Of a DNA stretch of 64,000 nucleotides, positions 21,545-32,720 are shown piece by piece. The notes beneath the pieces are model-generated. The model was not told the origin of the DNA. It saw only the letters and a list, made by a program, of their open reading frames with translations, and ran no database searches. Made by a program: the position numbers and the translations under genes. Within the stretch, counting starts at the first letter, position 1, and every line of letters starts with the position of its first letter. The stretch comes from Brachypterus glaber (Eukaryota > Arthropoda > Insecta > Coleoptera > Kateretidae), in the NCBI GenBank assembly GCA_958510825.1, contig OY294044.1, forward strand, positions 97,822,426 through 97,886,425, given 5' to 3'.

Positions 21545-22193
21545 ATTTATGTATAAAATGACAGAATTGTTTCAATGTCATTGTCCATATTTCTTTAAAT
21601 AAATTTCTAAATTTAAAATTATCTATAAATACTGCTAAAAATTTGGAAAGGAGATTGTATGAATGGTATCTGAGAAACGAGGAACCTGTAAAAATGGAGA
21701 AAAGGCGAAGATAGAAGATTGAAATTATTTGTTACGTTTGTTTGTCAACTTTTTTAAATATTTGGAAGTTTTTTCTCAAAATTAGTGGAAAGAACCTAGT
21801 CCAACTGTTGAAACTTACTTGGGACTCTACCGAGTAAGAATACTTATCATTAAAATAACTTTCAAAAAATTATCAAACCAAAAACAAAATATAAAGAATA
21901 GTATTTATTTTATATAAAAATCAAGTTATTGGTAAACACAGAGAAAAAAATATTCTTATATGTATTTGTGATACCTATGTTCAGGTCGTTTTTAAAGAAA
22001 ATGTACTAAGAGAGTCCAAGTCCAAATGATATAAAAAAAACTTACTTTTGAGAACAATTAGCTAATAAAATAAGGTAGGTAGACTTATTCCAAATTGAAA
22101 GTGATTATCTTTATTTATAGCAAATAAACGTGGACTCCAATACCTTGAACTACTAGTTTAGTGTGTCCAAGTTTTCTTTTTATATTAAATCAT
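21545..22193. other. Unassigned AT-rich sequence
   Basis: No gene, hairpin of note or shared family was seen. Confidence 0.4.
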
Positions 22194-22396
22194 TTAACAC
22201 GTTTAGCGCCGTCTCGGTCTATAAGACTGAGAATGTTCCCCCTGTGCTATCTCGACCGAGAGTAGATAGTTCCCAGCACGCCGACTCAGTGTATTGGACC
22301 TATGGGAACTATTTGCTCTCGGTACTATAGATCGACTTGGCGCAGAAGGAACGAAATTCTCGGTATTATAGACCTAGAGGGTGGTGAACGTGTTAA
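22194..22396. mobile_element. piggyBac-like MITE (TTAA ends)
   Basis: A 203-bp element bounded by TTAA (22194-22197 and 22393-22396). The inverted ends are TTAACACGTTTAGCGCC and GTGGTGAACGTGTTAA. The arms continue with CGGTCTATAAGACTGAGAAT and ATTCTCGGTATTATAGACC. A TTAA target is diagnostic of piggyBac. The minus-strand frame at 22325-22531 runs out of the element and is not a gene. Confidence 0.8.
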
Positions 22397-22627
22397 AAGT
22401 TTTCTAGCTTTTGGCTCTCTGTAAATTATCTTAAAAAATGCTTTGCTTGTTTTATAAACTTGTTGCAAGCATAAGCAGTTGTCTACTAGTCCAAAATAGC
22501 CATTTTGAGATAAAATAGCCAATGTTCGCAAAATTTGTAGCTTTATTCATTCTTCTTAAGAACATTACCATTTACGCGATGCTACGGCTGCGTGATCCAT
22601 ATATTTACAGCAGTCAGTTAAAAAACA

Positions 22628-23550
22628 GTAGGGGTGACCGGGGCTAATTGTCGCACTTTTTATTCAAAGTCAGTTTTTTCCTTTATTTTAGTATTTTTTT
22701 TTTAATTGACCGAAGGGTAATCTTAGCTGCATGTTTCAGTAACATTATTTAAAGAAAAAACATGGAAAAATTTATAGGGTATTAGAGTTATGTTTTTTTT
22801 TGTGAAGTCTTGAAAAGTGCGACAACGTGCCCCATCACGGGGCACGTTGTCGCGGCACTTCGAGTATATTTTTTTGAAGAGATATAAAGGCATTTATAAA
22901 AATTATAAATAACTAATAAGACATGTGCCTCCCCACAAGCTGATGGTTATCTAACTTTTTACTTTTGTGCCAAAATTTCCAACTTTATAATTAAATAATA
23001 TTTTTTTGATTTATTTTTTAATTTAATATAATTTAATAAACGAATTTATTTGCTATTCGACAAAGTTTCACTTTTTTAGACAGTTTTGAATAAAAAAATG
23101 CCAAAAAGGAAATGTTATACCATGAACATATCTCCAGATCATGCGATAACTAGCCCCAAACCAAATGCGACAACTAGCCCCAGTAGTCAATTTTACGTTA
23201 TGTATCAAGTACTTTCTAATTAACAAATAAAAACTCCTAAATGACAATATCAACAAATAATATACACCTTAAACTATTATTATATATAAAATTCTCTTAT
23301 CTTAATGCTTTAAATCAGTAACAATAAGAAAAAATATTTACCACAAAAAAATTACTAAGCTCTTTAATTTTTACATTTTTTGGTTTATCTGGATGCTCTT
23401 TTAATTTATTGCATTTAAGTTTACAAATGATAAATGGCACTGTTGTAAAGCAGCGGTTAATCTTGGTTTGGCGCAGAAAAATATTTTACTTTTTAAGATA
23501 TAAGCACTTCGACAACATACCCCTGCGACAACTAGCCCCGGTCACCCCTA
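22628..23550. mobile_element. TIR element with TAGGGGTGACCGGGGCTA ends
   Basis: A 923-bp element. The left end TAGGGGTGACCGGGGCTAAT is inverted at the right end (TAGCCCCGGTCACCCCTA). Subterminal GCGACAA/TTGTCGC motifs recur inside: a 46-bp near-perfect palindrome at 22815-22860 built on GCGACAACGTGCCCC, and GCGACAACTAGCCCC at about 23168 and 23523. TA at the boundary fits a TA-target element. A 62-codon minus frame (23068-23256) has no recognisable transposase motif. Confidence 0.8.
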
Positions 23551-23569
23551 CTTGTTCTTAAATTAAATT

Positions 23570-23842
23570 AAAACCTTAAAAATTAAAAAATAAAAATAAA
23601 AAATATATAATTAAATAGATAATTTAATAAGCTTTAAAATGATGTAGCACACGACTCCTTTTCCATTAAGAAAATGTCTACCCATGCCCCCTTGTCCACA
23701 TTTTAAGAGCTGAAAATATTAAATATATGCGAAAAGATAGATTGGGTTGTCTTATTAAAATGTTCCAAATTTGAAATTGATATCTCAACTTGTTCAACAG
23801 TTAAGAAGGAGGGTGACTTTTGGGCTTTTGGACCGCACTGTA
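23570..23842. repeat. P-family MITE, right half only
   Basis: It matches the right arm of the complete copy at 25551-26151: CACATTTTAAGAGCTGAAAA, TATATGCGAAAAGATAG, then a terminus GGACCGCACTGTAT. The left arm is missing. Confidence 0.7.
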
Positions 23843-23913
23843 TGTACGAGTTGCGCCTCGTAAAAAAAGAACTCGATGTGCACTAAAATGGTTTGCGTCG
23901 AGGTGCGTATACC

Positions 23914-24561
23914 ATTTTTCCTACGACCTAACACCTAACCATCAAAAAAATGCAAAAATTATCTTAAATTAGTTGTCAATTTAAGGTTATGTGTTTGACG
24001 TTTACTAATTTTCTGACAGCAGATATGTAAAATCAGCTGATTGTCACTTCCCAACCGTTGTCATAGGCAACGGGTGGGGAATAGGCACTAACTACTAACT
24101 ATAGGTCGTAGAAAAAAGTTTTTTCTACGATCTAATTGAAAAGTTAATATTTCTACAAAAACAAATTAAGTTTTCTGGCCGAAAAATAACCTATTTCTTA
24201 GCACTTTACTTTTCTACTCGTTACCATGACAGCAAGCGCAAAATTGAATTTTGCGCGCTAGAGTGTAGGCAACCGGCAAGTTAATCGTAAAACAGCTGTC
24301 AAGTATCTGCTACAAAATGTTGTGTTCTGCAATTTTTTTAATATAAAATTATTAATTATCTTTAATCAAATCTCAATTTCTTGTTCTAAATATTTATGTG
24401 TTAAATATTTGTTGTTAAGGAATTATGGAGAGTTATACAGTGATGAGGGTTTTTCTTCTAAACCACCAGATTTGCAAAAAATTGTAAGTGCTGCGACCTT
24501 GTAAGGTTATAAATTTACTGCCAGAAATTTATTTATTTATTTTAGATCGTAGAAAAAACAT
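23914..24561. mobile_element. Two abutting TIR elements with CTACGAYCTA ends
   Basis: CTACGACCTAA at 23921 is inverted to TAGGTCGTAG at 24102, bounding about 205 bp. Immediately after, CTACGATCTA at 24125 is inverted to TAGATCGTAG at 24543, bounding about 440 bp. The junction is itself a 33-bp palindrome (24102-24134). They may be two insertions side by side or one element with three ends. The 60-codon frame at 24322-24504 is not recognised. Confidence 0.5.
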
Positions 24562-24564
24562 TGT

Positions 24565-24680
24565 TTGTATTTCGAGCGCAAAATGTGATTTCTGCTTGAG
24601 CGTGATTGCTGATCTCAGCTAGACGCCTCGATCAGCAAATTCCACGCTCAAGCAGTCATTTTGCGCTCTTAATACAAATG
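24565..24680. repeat. Hairpin, about 116 bp
   Basis: TTGTATTTCGAGCGCAAAAT is inverted to ATTTTGCGCTCTTAATACAA. Inner arms GCTTGAGCGTG and CACGCTCAAGC surround a GATCAGC-rich loop. Confidence 0.7.
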
Positions 24681-24689
24681 TAACTATTT

Positions 24690-25545
24690 GTGTTTATCTC
24701 AAAGCAGCAATTTTGGACTAGTACTGTTCTTCAACTGACCGATTTAATTAGTATTAGTAGGTACTATTTTCAATTATGTTAATATATACTTTCCATCGTT
24801 CCTTGAAGTTTCTTTAAAAGTCAATACAAGATATTTTATTATTCAAACCAACCATTTTTACGTAATTTAAGTTTAAACCTATTGGTCTTAGTATTCAACC
24901 TGAATGAAGCAGAACATTTGATTTAAGCACTTAACATAGTTGCGTATACAAAAACTTGATCCACTTGATCTGTGTATAAAATATAACAAGGCTCTAATAA
25001 ATAACTGTATAGTGCCTATAGCTATTTTTTTGTAAATAATACTGAGGTACTTTTCTTAGTAGTCGGTCGCGAGTAATAGTGCAAACATAAAACATTGCTT
25101 TAGTCTAAAAACAAATAGGCAACTAGTTTTGTTTTGGCACTAATTCAACGAATCAAATTACCTATAAATAATGTTGTTTGTATTTCCAATAATGTAATGA
25201 ATAGCGGTTTTGATTTTTCATGCCAAACAAACGAGTTATAAATTCTAAAAATAATATTTATCTACTCGTGCACAAAGTAGTATTTTATACATTATTAAGA
25301 ATGTGCGATATTGATACTATTAAAAAAAAAAACAGAAGGAAAAACGGTCACATAAAAAACATTGACCACGTTGAATAAATAAACATATATACAAGATAAA
25401 CAATACTAAGAAACTGAGCCATTTAAGTACGGAAAGCTATTGAATACTATTGAACCAGATTTAATAAGCAAAGCGGTGCGCTGCTGTATCATAAATAACT
25501 ATATCAATAAATAAATAACTATCTATATAATTTATATCAATTATA
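24690..25545. other. Unassigned AT-rich sequence
   Basis: No gene or family recognised. Phrases such as AACATTTGATTTRAG and TTGATCCACTTGATCTG echo 3020-3080 and hint at an old shared repeat. Confidence 0.4.
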
Positions 25546-25550
25546 CAATA

Positions 25551-26151
25551 TACAGAGCGGTCCAAAAGTTACCCCCCCCCTCTTAACTTTTGAACAAGTT
25601 GAAATATCGACTTCATATTTGGAACTTTTAAATAAGACAAGTTAAACTATCTTTTAGCATATATTTAATACTTTCAGCTCTTAAAATGTGGGCAGGGGGC
25701 ATGGGGGCACATTTTTTTAAATGGAAAGGGGGTCGTGTAATACATCATTTTAAAGTTTATAAAATTCTCCATTTAACTCTATATTTTTAAATTTAAACAA
25801 TTTTTTTTTTTTTTGGTTTAAAATGGGGTTGAAAATGGGTATTAATGTCAAACTTAAAAAATCGAATGTTTTAGCACAAAAAATTGAAAAATCAAAACCT
25901 TAAAAAACATTTTTTAAAAATTTATAAATGTTAGTTTAAATAGAGAATTTTATAAGCTTTAAAATGATGTAACACACGACCCCCCCTTTCCATTTAAAAT
26001 AATCTCCCCACATGCCCCCCTGCCCACATTTTAAGAGCTGAAAACATCAAATATATGCTAAAAGATAGTTTGTTGTCTTATTTAATAGTTCTAAATTTGA
26101 AGTCGTTCAAAAGTTAAAAGGGGGGGGGGGTGACTTTTGGACCGCACTGTA
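25551..26151. mobile_element. P-family palindromic MITE, complete copy
   Basis: A 601-bp palindrome with ends TACAGAGCGGTCCAAAAGT and ACTTTTGGACCGCACTGTA. The arms carry CTATCTTTTAGCATATATTT, CTTTCAGCTCTTAAAATGTG and a GGGGGCATGGGGG/CATGCCCCCCTG block. A run of C (left) and G (right) adjoins each terminus. TA at the outer bases suggests a TA target. Related fragments lie at 23570-23842 and 42440-42743, and the TATACCGGG MITE at 5663-6348 shares the inner arm sequence. Confidence 0.85.
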
Positions 26152-26199
26152 TTATAGTATAAATAATTGACCAAAAAAAAAGAATAATAAGAATACACT

Positions 26200-26545
26200 T
26201 TATTTATTTTATTTCTTTGAACTTAAACAAAGTCGTGAAAAGCCCCAAATAAGCTTAAGGCTTGTGCTAGGGGCTCTCCACTAATTTTGATAACACACTA
26301 AGCCAAAACAGAATAGTAGATAATCTTCACAGGAAATTTTGATAGAAGTCTTTTTAAGTTAGTCAAATATAATTTAAATTTTTTACGAATTTGGGGGTCT
26401 ATGGTCCACTTGGAAAAATCTCTGCATATTTGCTCGTTTTGACGCCTTTCTTTTGGGGTAGTATGCATAAATAAACTGTTTATTGTAAACTTTCGACGCC
26501 GGGCCCCCATCGAGCGCGGGTCCCGGGTAATCGGCACGGCCCGGC
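26200..26545 (-). mobile_element. Retroelement-like 3' tail joined to a hAT-like GC-rich end
   Basis: Read on the minus strand, 26545 begins CAGGGCCGGGCCGTGCC with GGGGGCCCGG, which resembles a hAT terminus and is strikingly GC-rich for this window. It runs into a 79-codon frame (26537-26298) with no motif I recognise. The segment ends ATCAAAATTAGTGGAGAGCC, GCTTATTTGGGGC and an AAATAAA-rich tail. That last part recurs in plus orientation at 32410-32500, also before an ATAAT tail, so it is probably a non-LTR 3' UTR. Whether this is one element or two is unclear. Confidence 0.45.
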
Positions 26546-27160
26546 CCTGTTTCTCGCTATAAAAATCTGTTTAAAATTATGCTAAAGCTAACATATCATT
26601 AAATAAGCATTAAAAACTATAAGCGTTCAAAGATTCCTTACCCCTATACCTAACTTTAAACAGATATAAAATATTTTTTTTTATTTATAAGATGTATATA
26701 TTGAGTGGCCATGCCTGGATATAGCTAAAGTTGCCTTATACATAAAAAAAAAACAGTTAAAACTGTAGGATTACGGCAATATTAATAACTATTTAAATAT
26801 TTTGAAAAAAAAAAACGTTCCCCACTCACCGTAATTCTTTTTGGAAAGTTGCAGTTAATAATAATTCATTTTCCAAATTTTATGTATATATAATTAGCCA
26901 AATACTAAATGGTTATAAATAAATTACCTTTTAAAGGCTACTAAATTTAAAATTTAGTATATTGTCTGGTAGTTTATTAAACACAGATACACAGAAGAAT
27001 AGACAACCTTTTTCAATTGCGCCATCCTATGCCGTGCTATATTAAAATTAAGATTTTTACTGCTAGACTACTTTTGATGCTAAAATAAATGTCCATTTTT
27101 TAAGAAAACATCAGAAACTCATGGTTATACAAACCAGTCAATGTCAATAATACCTATACC
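26546..27160. other. Unassigned AT-rich sequence
   Basis: Nothing supported here. Confidence 0.4.
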
Positions 27161-27268
27161 TATAAGAACATAAAACATATGAATGCGATGCCGTGATTGG
27201 ATTAGAATATACATGGCGACACATCAACCCAATCACGGCATCGCATTGTTATGTTTTATGTTCTTATA
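27161..27268. repeat. Hairpin MITE, 108 bp
   Basis: The left arm TATAAGAACATAAAACATAT and AATGCGATGCCGTGATTGG are mirrored by CCAATCACGGCATCGCATT and ATGTTTTATGTTCTTATA. The loop is about 30 nt. The arms are nearly perfect, so it is young or constrained. Confidence 0.8.
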
Positions 27269-28030
27269 TAAGCTTCTGGATAGGCCCTTACATTTAAAAT
27301 AACCTCGACAAGAACCAGTAACTTAAATTTATAGTTGTGCGAAGTGTCCATCTTTGAACCTTAAATACGTCCTCTACGTTTATACTTTGACCTTAAAAAA
27401 TAATTCCCTATTAAAATATGTCATTACTTTTTAAAAAATCGAATAAAAGTTTGAAAAATAATTTATTTGTTTTAAATCTCGCAAAGAATATTGAACCGAG
27501 TTTAATTTTTTAATTAACGCTTCCAGGTGTAAATTCCAGCTTAAATGTTCGTCCCGATGTAAACCCAAAAATTTTGTACTATTCTTGGTATCTAGATATA
27601 TGAGCCGAATTCATAAAACTGAAGGAATAGATTGTTAAATGGCAATATTTTAGTGTTTACAAAGTTCAACGTGAGACGTGACGTTTTAAACATGACGATA
27701 TTATTTTTTCCTTGTTTAACGGTAGCTTATTTTTTAATAACCACAGCTTTTTTCTTTTTTCATTCATTGACACATTATCGGCAAAACTTGTTAAGTTACT
27801 ATCCCAAAATAAAAAAAGATCAATAATGTCATCCATAAAAATTAAAAAAGAATTGGGCCAATAATATTACCCCAAGCTACCCCTGAAATTGTCAATAAAA
27901 TTTGAAAAACAACTATCGACATCTATAACAACAGCTACTTTTTGTAACCTTTTTTCAGATGAGATTTGCAGAGCACGGCCTCTAGAGCTCTAACACCATA
28001 ACTATTATATTTTATCTAATTGAAAATAAT
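27269..28030. other. Unassigned AT-rich sequence
   Basis: The 64-codon frame at 27632-27826 has no recognisable domain. No repeat was noticed. Confidence 0.4.
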
Positions 28031-28146
28031 TATTTATGTTACTAGAGAGGAAACTATTGCCCATGAGAAAATTAACCCACGAGGCTGGAGGCCGTCGGTT
28101 AATTTTAGAGGGGGCAATATTAGTTTACTCACGAGTAACATACAAA
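28031..28146. repeat. Hairpin, about 116 bp
   Basis: ATGTTACTAGAGAGGAAACT with ATTGCCC and AAAATTAACC pairs imperfectly with GGTTAATTTT, GGGGCAAT and AGTTTACTCACGAGTAACAT. Confidence 0.65.
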
Positions 28147-28406
28147 TTTTTATCCAATAAATAGTTTAGAAATTCACATTTTGATTAACAATTTTAATGA
28201 CATTTACAAGAAAATAATTTGACAAGTGAAAGTTGAGTAGGTAAAATAAATAATTGTCCAATCTATAAAGTAAAAGCCACGTGTGGGTTATTATTGAGTT
28301 TCCTTATTTAAGATAAAGCGTGCTTGCCTACAAAGGGCCTCCCAGTTGCACACACATTCTAAATATATTTCCCGTATCCACAGATCCGTGCGTCAAAGTA
28401 TACATA

Positions 28407-28626
28407 TGAGGGGTTCAGAGCTATAGTGATCAAGAGATAGTTCAAAGCACATATTGTTTAGTACTGTAACGAACCAAGTCCATACCTCTGTCTTTGGACG
28501 GTAGATGACACTAGTTCATTAATTAGGAACAAACTAGTTCATTAATTAAGAACAAACAAGTTTAAATGCCAATATCTAGAATAACAGTTTTATGGACTTG
28601 GTCCACTTTAGCTCTGAACCCCTCAA
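28407..28626. mobile_element. MITE with TGAGGGGTTCAGAGCT ends
   Basis: TGAGGGGTTCAGAGCTATAG at the left is mirrored by TTAGCTCTGAACCCCTCA at the right; AACCAAGTCCAT and ATGGACTTGGT are mirrored further in. It contains a direct repeat of ACTAGTTCATTAATTA (near 28511 and 28534). The total is about 220 bp. Confidence 0.75.
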
Positions 28627-28629
28627 ATA

Positions 28630-29170
28630 GTTATCACATAATTAGAAAATAATTTTATAAGTTATATCTTAAAACCCTAGTTGATATATAATTTAATTCT
28701 AAATTAAAACTTTTTAAAAAATTAAAAATAAAATAAAATTTCATAAATGACAGATTGTACCATTTTCTTCTGGTCGAACACATATGTACTTTTTTACTTG
28801 TAATAATGGAACTGTACACAAAATGAAATACAGAAAAACACACTTTATTTTTATTTCACTTTCGCCAAATGTATTTCCCGAACAAAGTAAATATTTTCAA
28901 TACCAATTTTTTATGATTCACTAAAAAAAAGTATCGATAAAACCGTTGTATATAGTAAATCTATGAAAATTAAATATTCTTTCTTTTTATCACATAGAGT
29001 TGTTAATGGGATTGCAGTAGAATTTAAACACTTGCTTTGTGAAAGAGAAATGCTTCTTAACGGACTTTCAAAAGTAGGTGGTTCTAAATGGATGATGTAA
29101 AAATTAGCAGCCGATTGTCCTTCCACTATTGCTAGTGCTACTGACTTCAAAAAATAGAATAAGGTGCCAC
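28630..29170. other. Unassigned AT-rich sequence
   Basis: The minus-strand frames at 28655-28843 and 28911-29150 show no domain and sit in unassigned sequence. I do not call them genes. Confidence 0.4.
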
Positions 29171-29269
29171 CCTCTTTATAGGGTTACCTACCGAGATTTT
29201 TGGCAACTTTTTTTTTATAGTTTTTGACGTAGAATCTCCCTTTATTGTTAATATTTTTATTGGCACAAT

Positions 29270-29637
29270 TTTTAGTTCCTACTTTTGATGCTCGGAACGT
29301 CAAAAAATCTATTTAACTGCAGTTTTCTCAAAAACTGTTGGTTCTGCGGTGTTATACTAAGAGTACCTTTTTTATGTATTTTTAACTAAAGAATCATATT
29401 TAAAAAAATACAGATAAAACAGTTTGTGGCAAAAAAGTGACATCGCCACCACATTTTGCACGATCCCTAGTTAAAATAACCAATTAAAAATTACATAAAA
29501 TGATAGAGGGCCGTAGCTCCCTTACGGCTCGTTTCCGGACCAACCTTTATAAGATTTTATTTTTAATATTTTTGTATGTTAAACCACCTCCATTTTTTTT
29601 TCTGTAAGATCTGGAACACCCTGTATCTCGACGATAT
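29270..29637. repeat. C-family MITE, right part only
   Basis: It follows the interior and right arm of the copies at 19673 and 33336: CTGTTGGTTCTGCGGTGTTA-like, GGGCCGTAGCTCCCTTACGG, TTTCCGGACCAACCTTTATA, then GAACACCCTGTA. The left terminus is missing or too diverged. Confidence 0.65.
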
Positions 29638-29639
29638 AA

Positions 29640-31018
29640 GCTCTTTCTGGCGCGTCGGCGGGTCCCACATATGGAGCATTTCGCGCCTAGCGTACTACGT
29701 TTTTTGCATACATCTCAATGTTTTTGATGAAACTTGGAATGGATGTAGTGCTACATAATATGTATATACAGATATATATTATATATCTTGTACATCTTGC
29801 ACCTGTAAGAAAGAAACGTAAACCTACTTTAGACTATAGGTCGATACAACATGAATACTATGAGCTTTAAACTAAGCCACTTTCAAAAAAAATCGAAGGG
29901 GGTAATTTGAAATATTTCGCCTAAAATCTTAGGTCATGTTTTTTAATTTAAATTGTCCAAAAATTAAACTATATCATGGCATAGAGCAAAGAAAGGAGGT
30001 TTAAATGAATATTTGATTTTTTTAAATCGATGAATATTTATTTATAAGGAGGATGGGCTTTTAAGTGTTTGTCTGTAGACCGTAATGAGCTAACTTGAAC
30101 ACCTTGTATATATTAAACGGGTCAATAAATTTGAAAAGTATAGTGCCATGGTATATATATACTTACTAGTATTACAACTGTTCCAAGTTTGGTCAAAATC
30201 CGTGAGGTGAGTACAAAAAGGTGAGGCTAGGCTCGAAATGCCTCATATTTTAATAAAACGAGAGCGCTGATTAGTACTATAGTAAAGTGACGTTATTTCC
30301 GCGACATCACTTTACAAGTCTATACTTTTATTATGGCACTTAATAAAAAAGAAAAACCCTGTACATCAATTTAGACCTAATTTTAAAATCTCGTATTCAA
30401 GTTCTGTAGCAAAAGCAGTCTTTCTTTATTTTGCTAATGGCTTTTTGTTCGAGAATGATTAATTTTGAAAATATGTTATTTAGTTTGAAATTTTAAGAAT
30501 GTTCAGAATTTCAGTATAAACTTTTCTTTGCTTTATAGGCCATTAGCAGTTTTCACACAATTACGCGTTCAATTTATGACTTTTAAAATATTCAAAACTT
30601 TACTTCTGGCTATACGGTCATTCGCTGTATTAAGCCTAGGCGTGAACATTATTTATTGTAACCTTTGATTTGAGTTTTTTCTTAAAATTTACGAGACTTT
30701 AAAAGTTATTAGCTTGAAATTATACGTGTGAAGCACCTTTTAAAATGGAATTTTACATATTTTTTTACTACATGCCCCACAGAAATAACATGCGGTACTC
30801 ATCAGGAAAAACCGGTTCACAAAAAAAAAACTTGAATTATTCTGTTTTTCTTACGTATTAGTTAGGGCCTGCGGGCTACGCTACAGTAAAACGTTTAGTC
30901 TCAGCCAAAAACTTTAGATAAGTCGTATCAGATAACCAAGGTTCTATCTAACATTCTGAGTAACTGTCAATATGATAAATTTAAAATGCTTTGCCTTGAA
31001 GAGTTAAAACTTTTTATG
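29640..31018. other. Unassigned, with a half-MITE-like end near 30110
   Basis: A segment around 29850-30110 ends GAACACCTTGTATAT, similar to a C-type terminus, but no mirror was found. A small hairpin sits at about 30281-30315 (AAAGTGACGTT with ACATCACTTT). No gene is visible. Confidence 0.35.
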
Positions 31019-32060
31019 CACTGCCGAGCATTAAATTCCAGACACCTAAAAAATTGACATTTTTTAAATTCAAATATTTCGAAAACTAATTAATGGATTT
31101 GACTGATTATTTTTTTATTTTTAAGCTTAAACATTCTCTACTTTTGTTTGTTTTAAGTATGATTATTATTTTTTTTTTCGTATTAACAGCAACAAATAAT
31201 GTACAACTATGTTTTCTATCCCATCTTCTAGGACTTGCATGGTACGCCACTGCAACTGTTTATCAAATTATTAAAGTCTTATTGCAGAAGTTTTAATGAA
31301 TATTTTCTTTTTTTTACATTTCTACTTCTGGTTTAGGAGATATCAAGATTTTCCTGAAAGTTTTCATTTTTTCAGTTAACTTAAAAAGTACTACATGAAT
31401 TTGATTGATGCTGTGCTTTAAATTTTGCAGCTTAACCGAGTTACGTTTTTCTTCTAATCAAGTTTATCAAAAACATAAATTGGGTTTGAAAAACTTGAGT
31501 AGAAGAAAAAATAGGGTCACTTCGTCCGGCGGCAGTTCTGCGAAATAACCGTTAAGCCTCCGTCAGATGGCAATAAAAAGTTGCCCCGGGATGAAAAATC
31601 TGTAGAAGAAGAAGTAAAAGACATGAGGGTAGAAGAAGAATTAAAAGACATGAGCTTCAAATAAAAAACTCTGCTGATTTAGTACTTTTCGAGTTGACTG
31701 AAAAAATAACAACTTTCAGGAAAATCCTGATATCTCCTAAAAAGAAGTAAAACAGTAAAAAAATAAAAAAGAAAATATTCATTAAATCTGCGGCAATAAG
31801 AAAGACTTTAATAATTTGATAAACAGTTGCAGTGGCGTACCATGCAAGTCCTAGAAGATGGGTTAAGAAACATAGTTGTACATTATTTGTTGCTGTTAAT
31901 ACGAAAAAAAAAATAATCATTCTTAAAACAAACAAAAGTAGAGAACGTTTAAGCTTCAAAACAAAAAAAGAATCAGTCAAATCCATTAATTAGTTTTCGA
32001 AATATTTGAATTTAAAAAATGTCAATTCTTTAGGTGTCCGAAATTTAATTCGCGGCAGTG
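31019..32060. mobile_element. 1.04-kb long-inverted-repeat element with mirrored reading frames
   Basis: The ends CACTGCCGAGCATTAAATTC and TTAATTCGCGGCAGTG are inverted. The arms run about 375-385 bp each (31019-31392 and 31677-32060) at roughly 90-95% identity. Each arm holds a frame starting MDLTD (plus 31093-31296; minus 31986-31657) with the shared stretch VLTATNNVQLCFL and HLLGLAWYATATVYQIIKV. It is hydrophobic, but I recognise no family. Of the changes between the two frames, most alter the amino acid (Y/S, I/V, F/L, H/R, S/R, S/T) and few are silent, which argues against selection on a protein. The terminus resembles Tc1-type ends. The spacer (31393-31676) has GAAGAAGAA-rich sequence. 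Confidence 0.8.
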
Positions 32061-32257
32061 TATAAATTTAAGCATTTAAAAATTATCGTACAGAATATAA
32101 TGACACTTACTGTAATCTCACAATGTCAGAGAGAACCTTGTTGTTCTAATACGACGAAGTAACTTATCTATGATCCAAGTTTTTAACTCAAAGCATTGTT
32201 ATTTATGTGTCAATTGTAATTTATATCTTTTGGTATAAAATCTAAATATCTTAAATA

Positions 32258-32510
32258 ATTGTAAATGATCTGAAAAATTACAAGAATGATTTGATCCTAA
32301 TCTACAGAGTAAGGAATTGTAAGAAAACACCTCGGAAAATACCAAAGAGCTTGACGATTTCTCAAAATTTACTGAAGACTGTCCAAATTCCATTTAGTCC
32401 TTTTATTGTTATCAAAATTAGTGGAGAGCCCCTACCACAAGCCTAGAGCTTATTTGGGGCTCCCCACGACTCTGTAATAACTTCAAATAAATAAACTAAT
32501 AATAATAATA
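32258..32510 (+). mobile_element. Non-LTR retroelement 3' end, candidate
   Basis: ATCAAAATTAGTGGAGAGCC (32411 on) and AGCTTATTTGGGGC match the tail inverted at 26230-26300, and the segment ends in an AATAATAATAAT run (about 32489-32507). Such a 3' simple tail is typical of LINEs. A frame of about 65 codons (32258-32452) crosses the unit, but I cannot match it to a reverse transcriptase. Class uncertain. Confidence 0.45.
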
Positions 32511-32514
32511 ATAT

Positions 32515-32720
32515 AGTCTAAGAACTGGTGACCATTTTTATTTCTCGTTTATTTTCTCCCAGCTGTATTTTATGTATGTCTTAAAGTAAATTTAAATTAA
32601 GCTATTTGCAAATCGCCAGGATCTGGATCGGGTTCCTTTGGATGCTAGAAGCCGCGAAAAGGTTCCCGAAAAATATTTTTTAACTTACCGAGTCAAACAC
32701 ATTGATCACATTTATAAGGT
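32515..32720 (-). repeat. R repeat fragment
   Basis: The minus strand carries the R landmarks GACTCGGTAAGTTAAAAAAT, CATCCAAAGGAACCCGATCC, AAATAGCTTAATTTAAATTT-like and ATGGTCACCAG. The sequence beyond 32720 (about 32720-33060) may be more of the same family, but this could not be established. Confidence 0.6.

Noticed and set aside
31093..31296. Membrane protein gene in the long inverted repeat
   Set aside because: The two arm copies differ mostly by replacement changes, which is not expected of a protein under selection.
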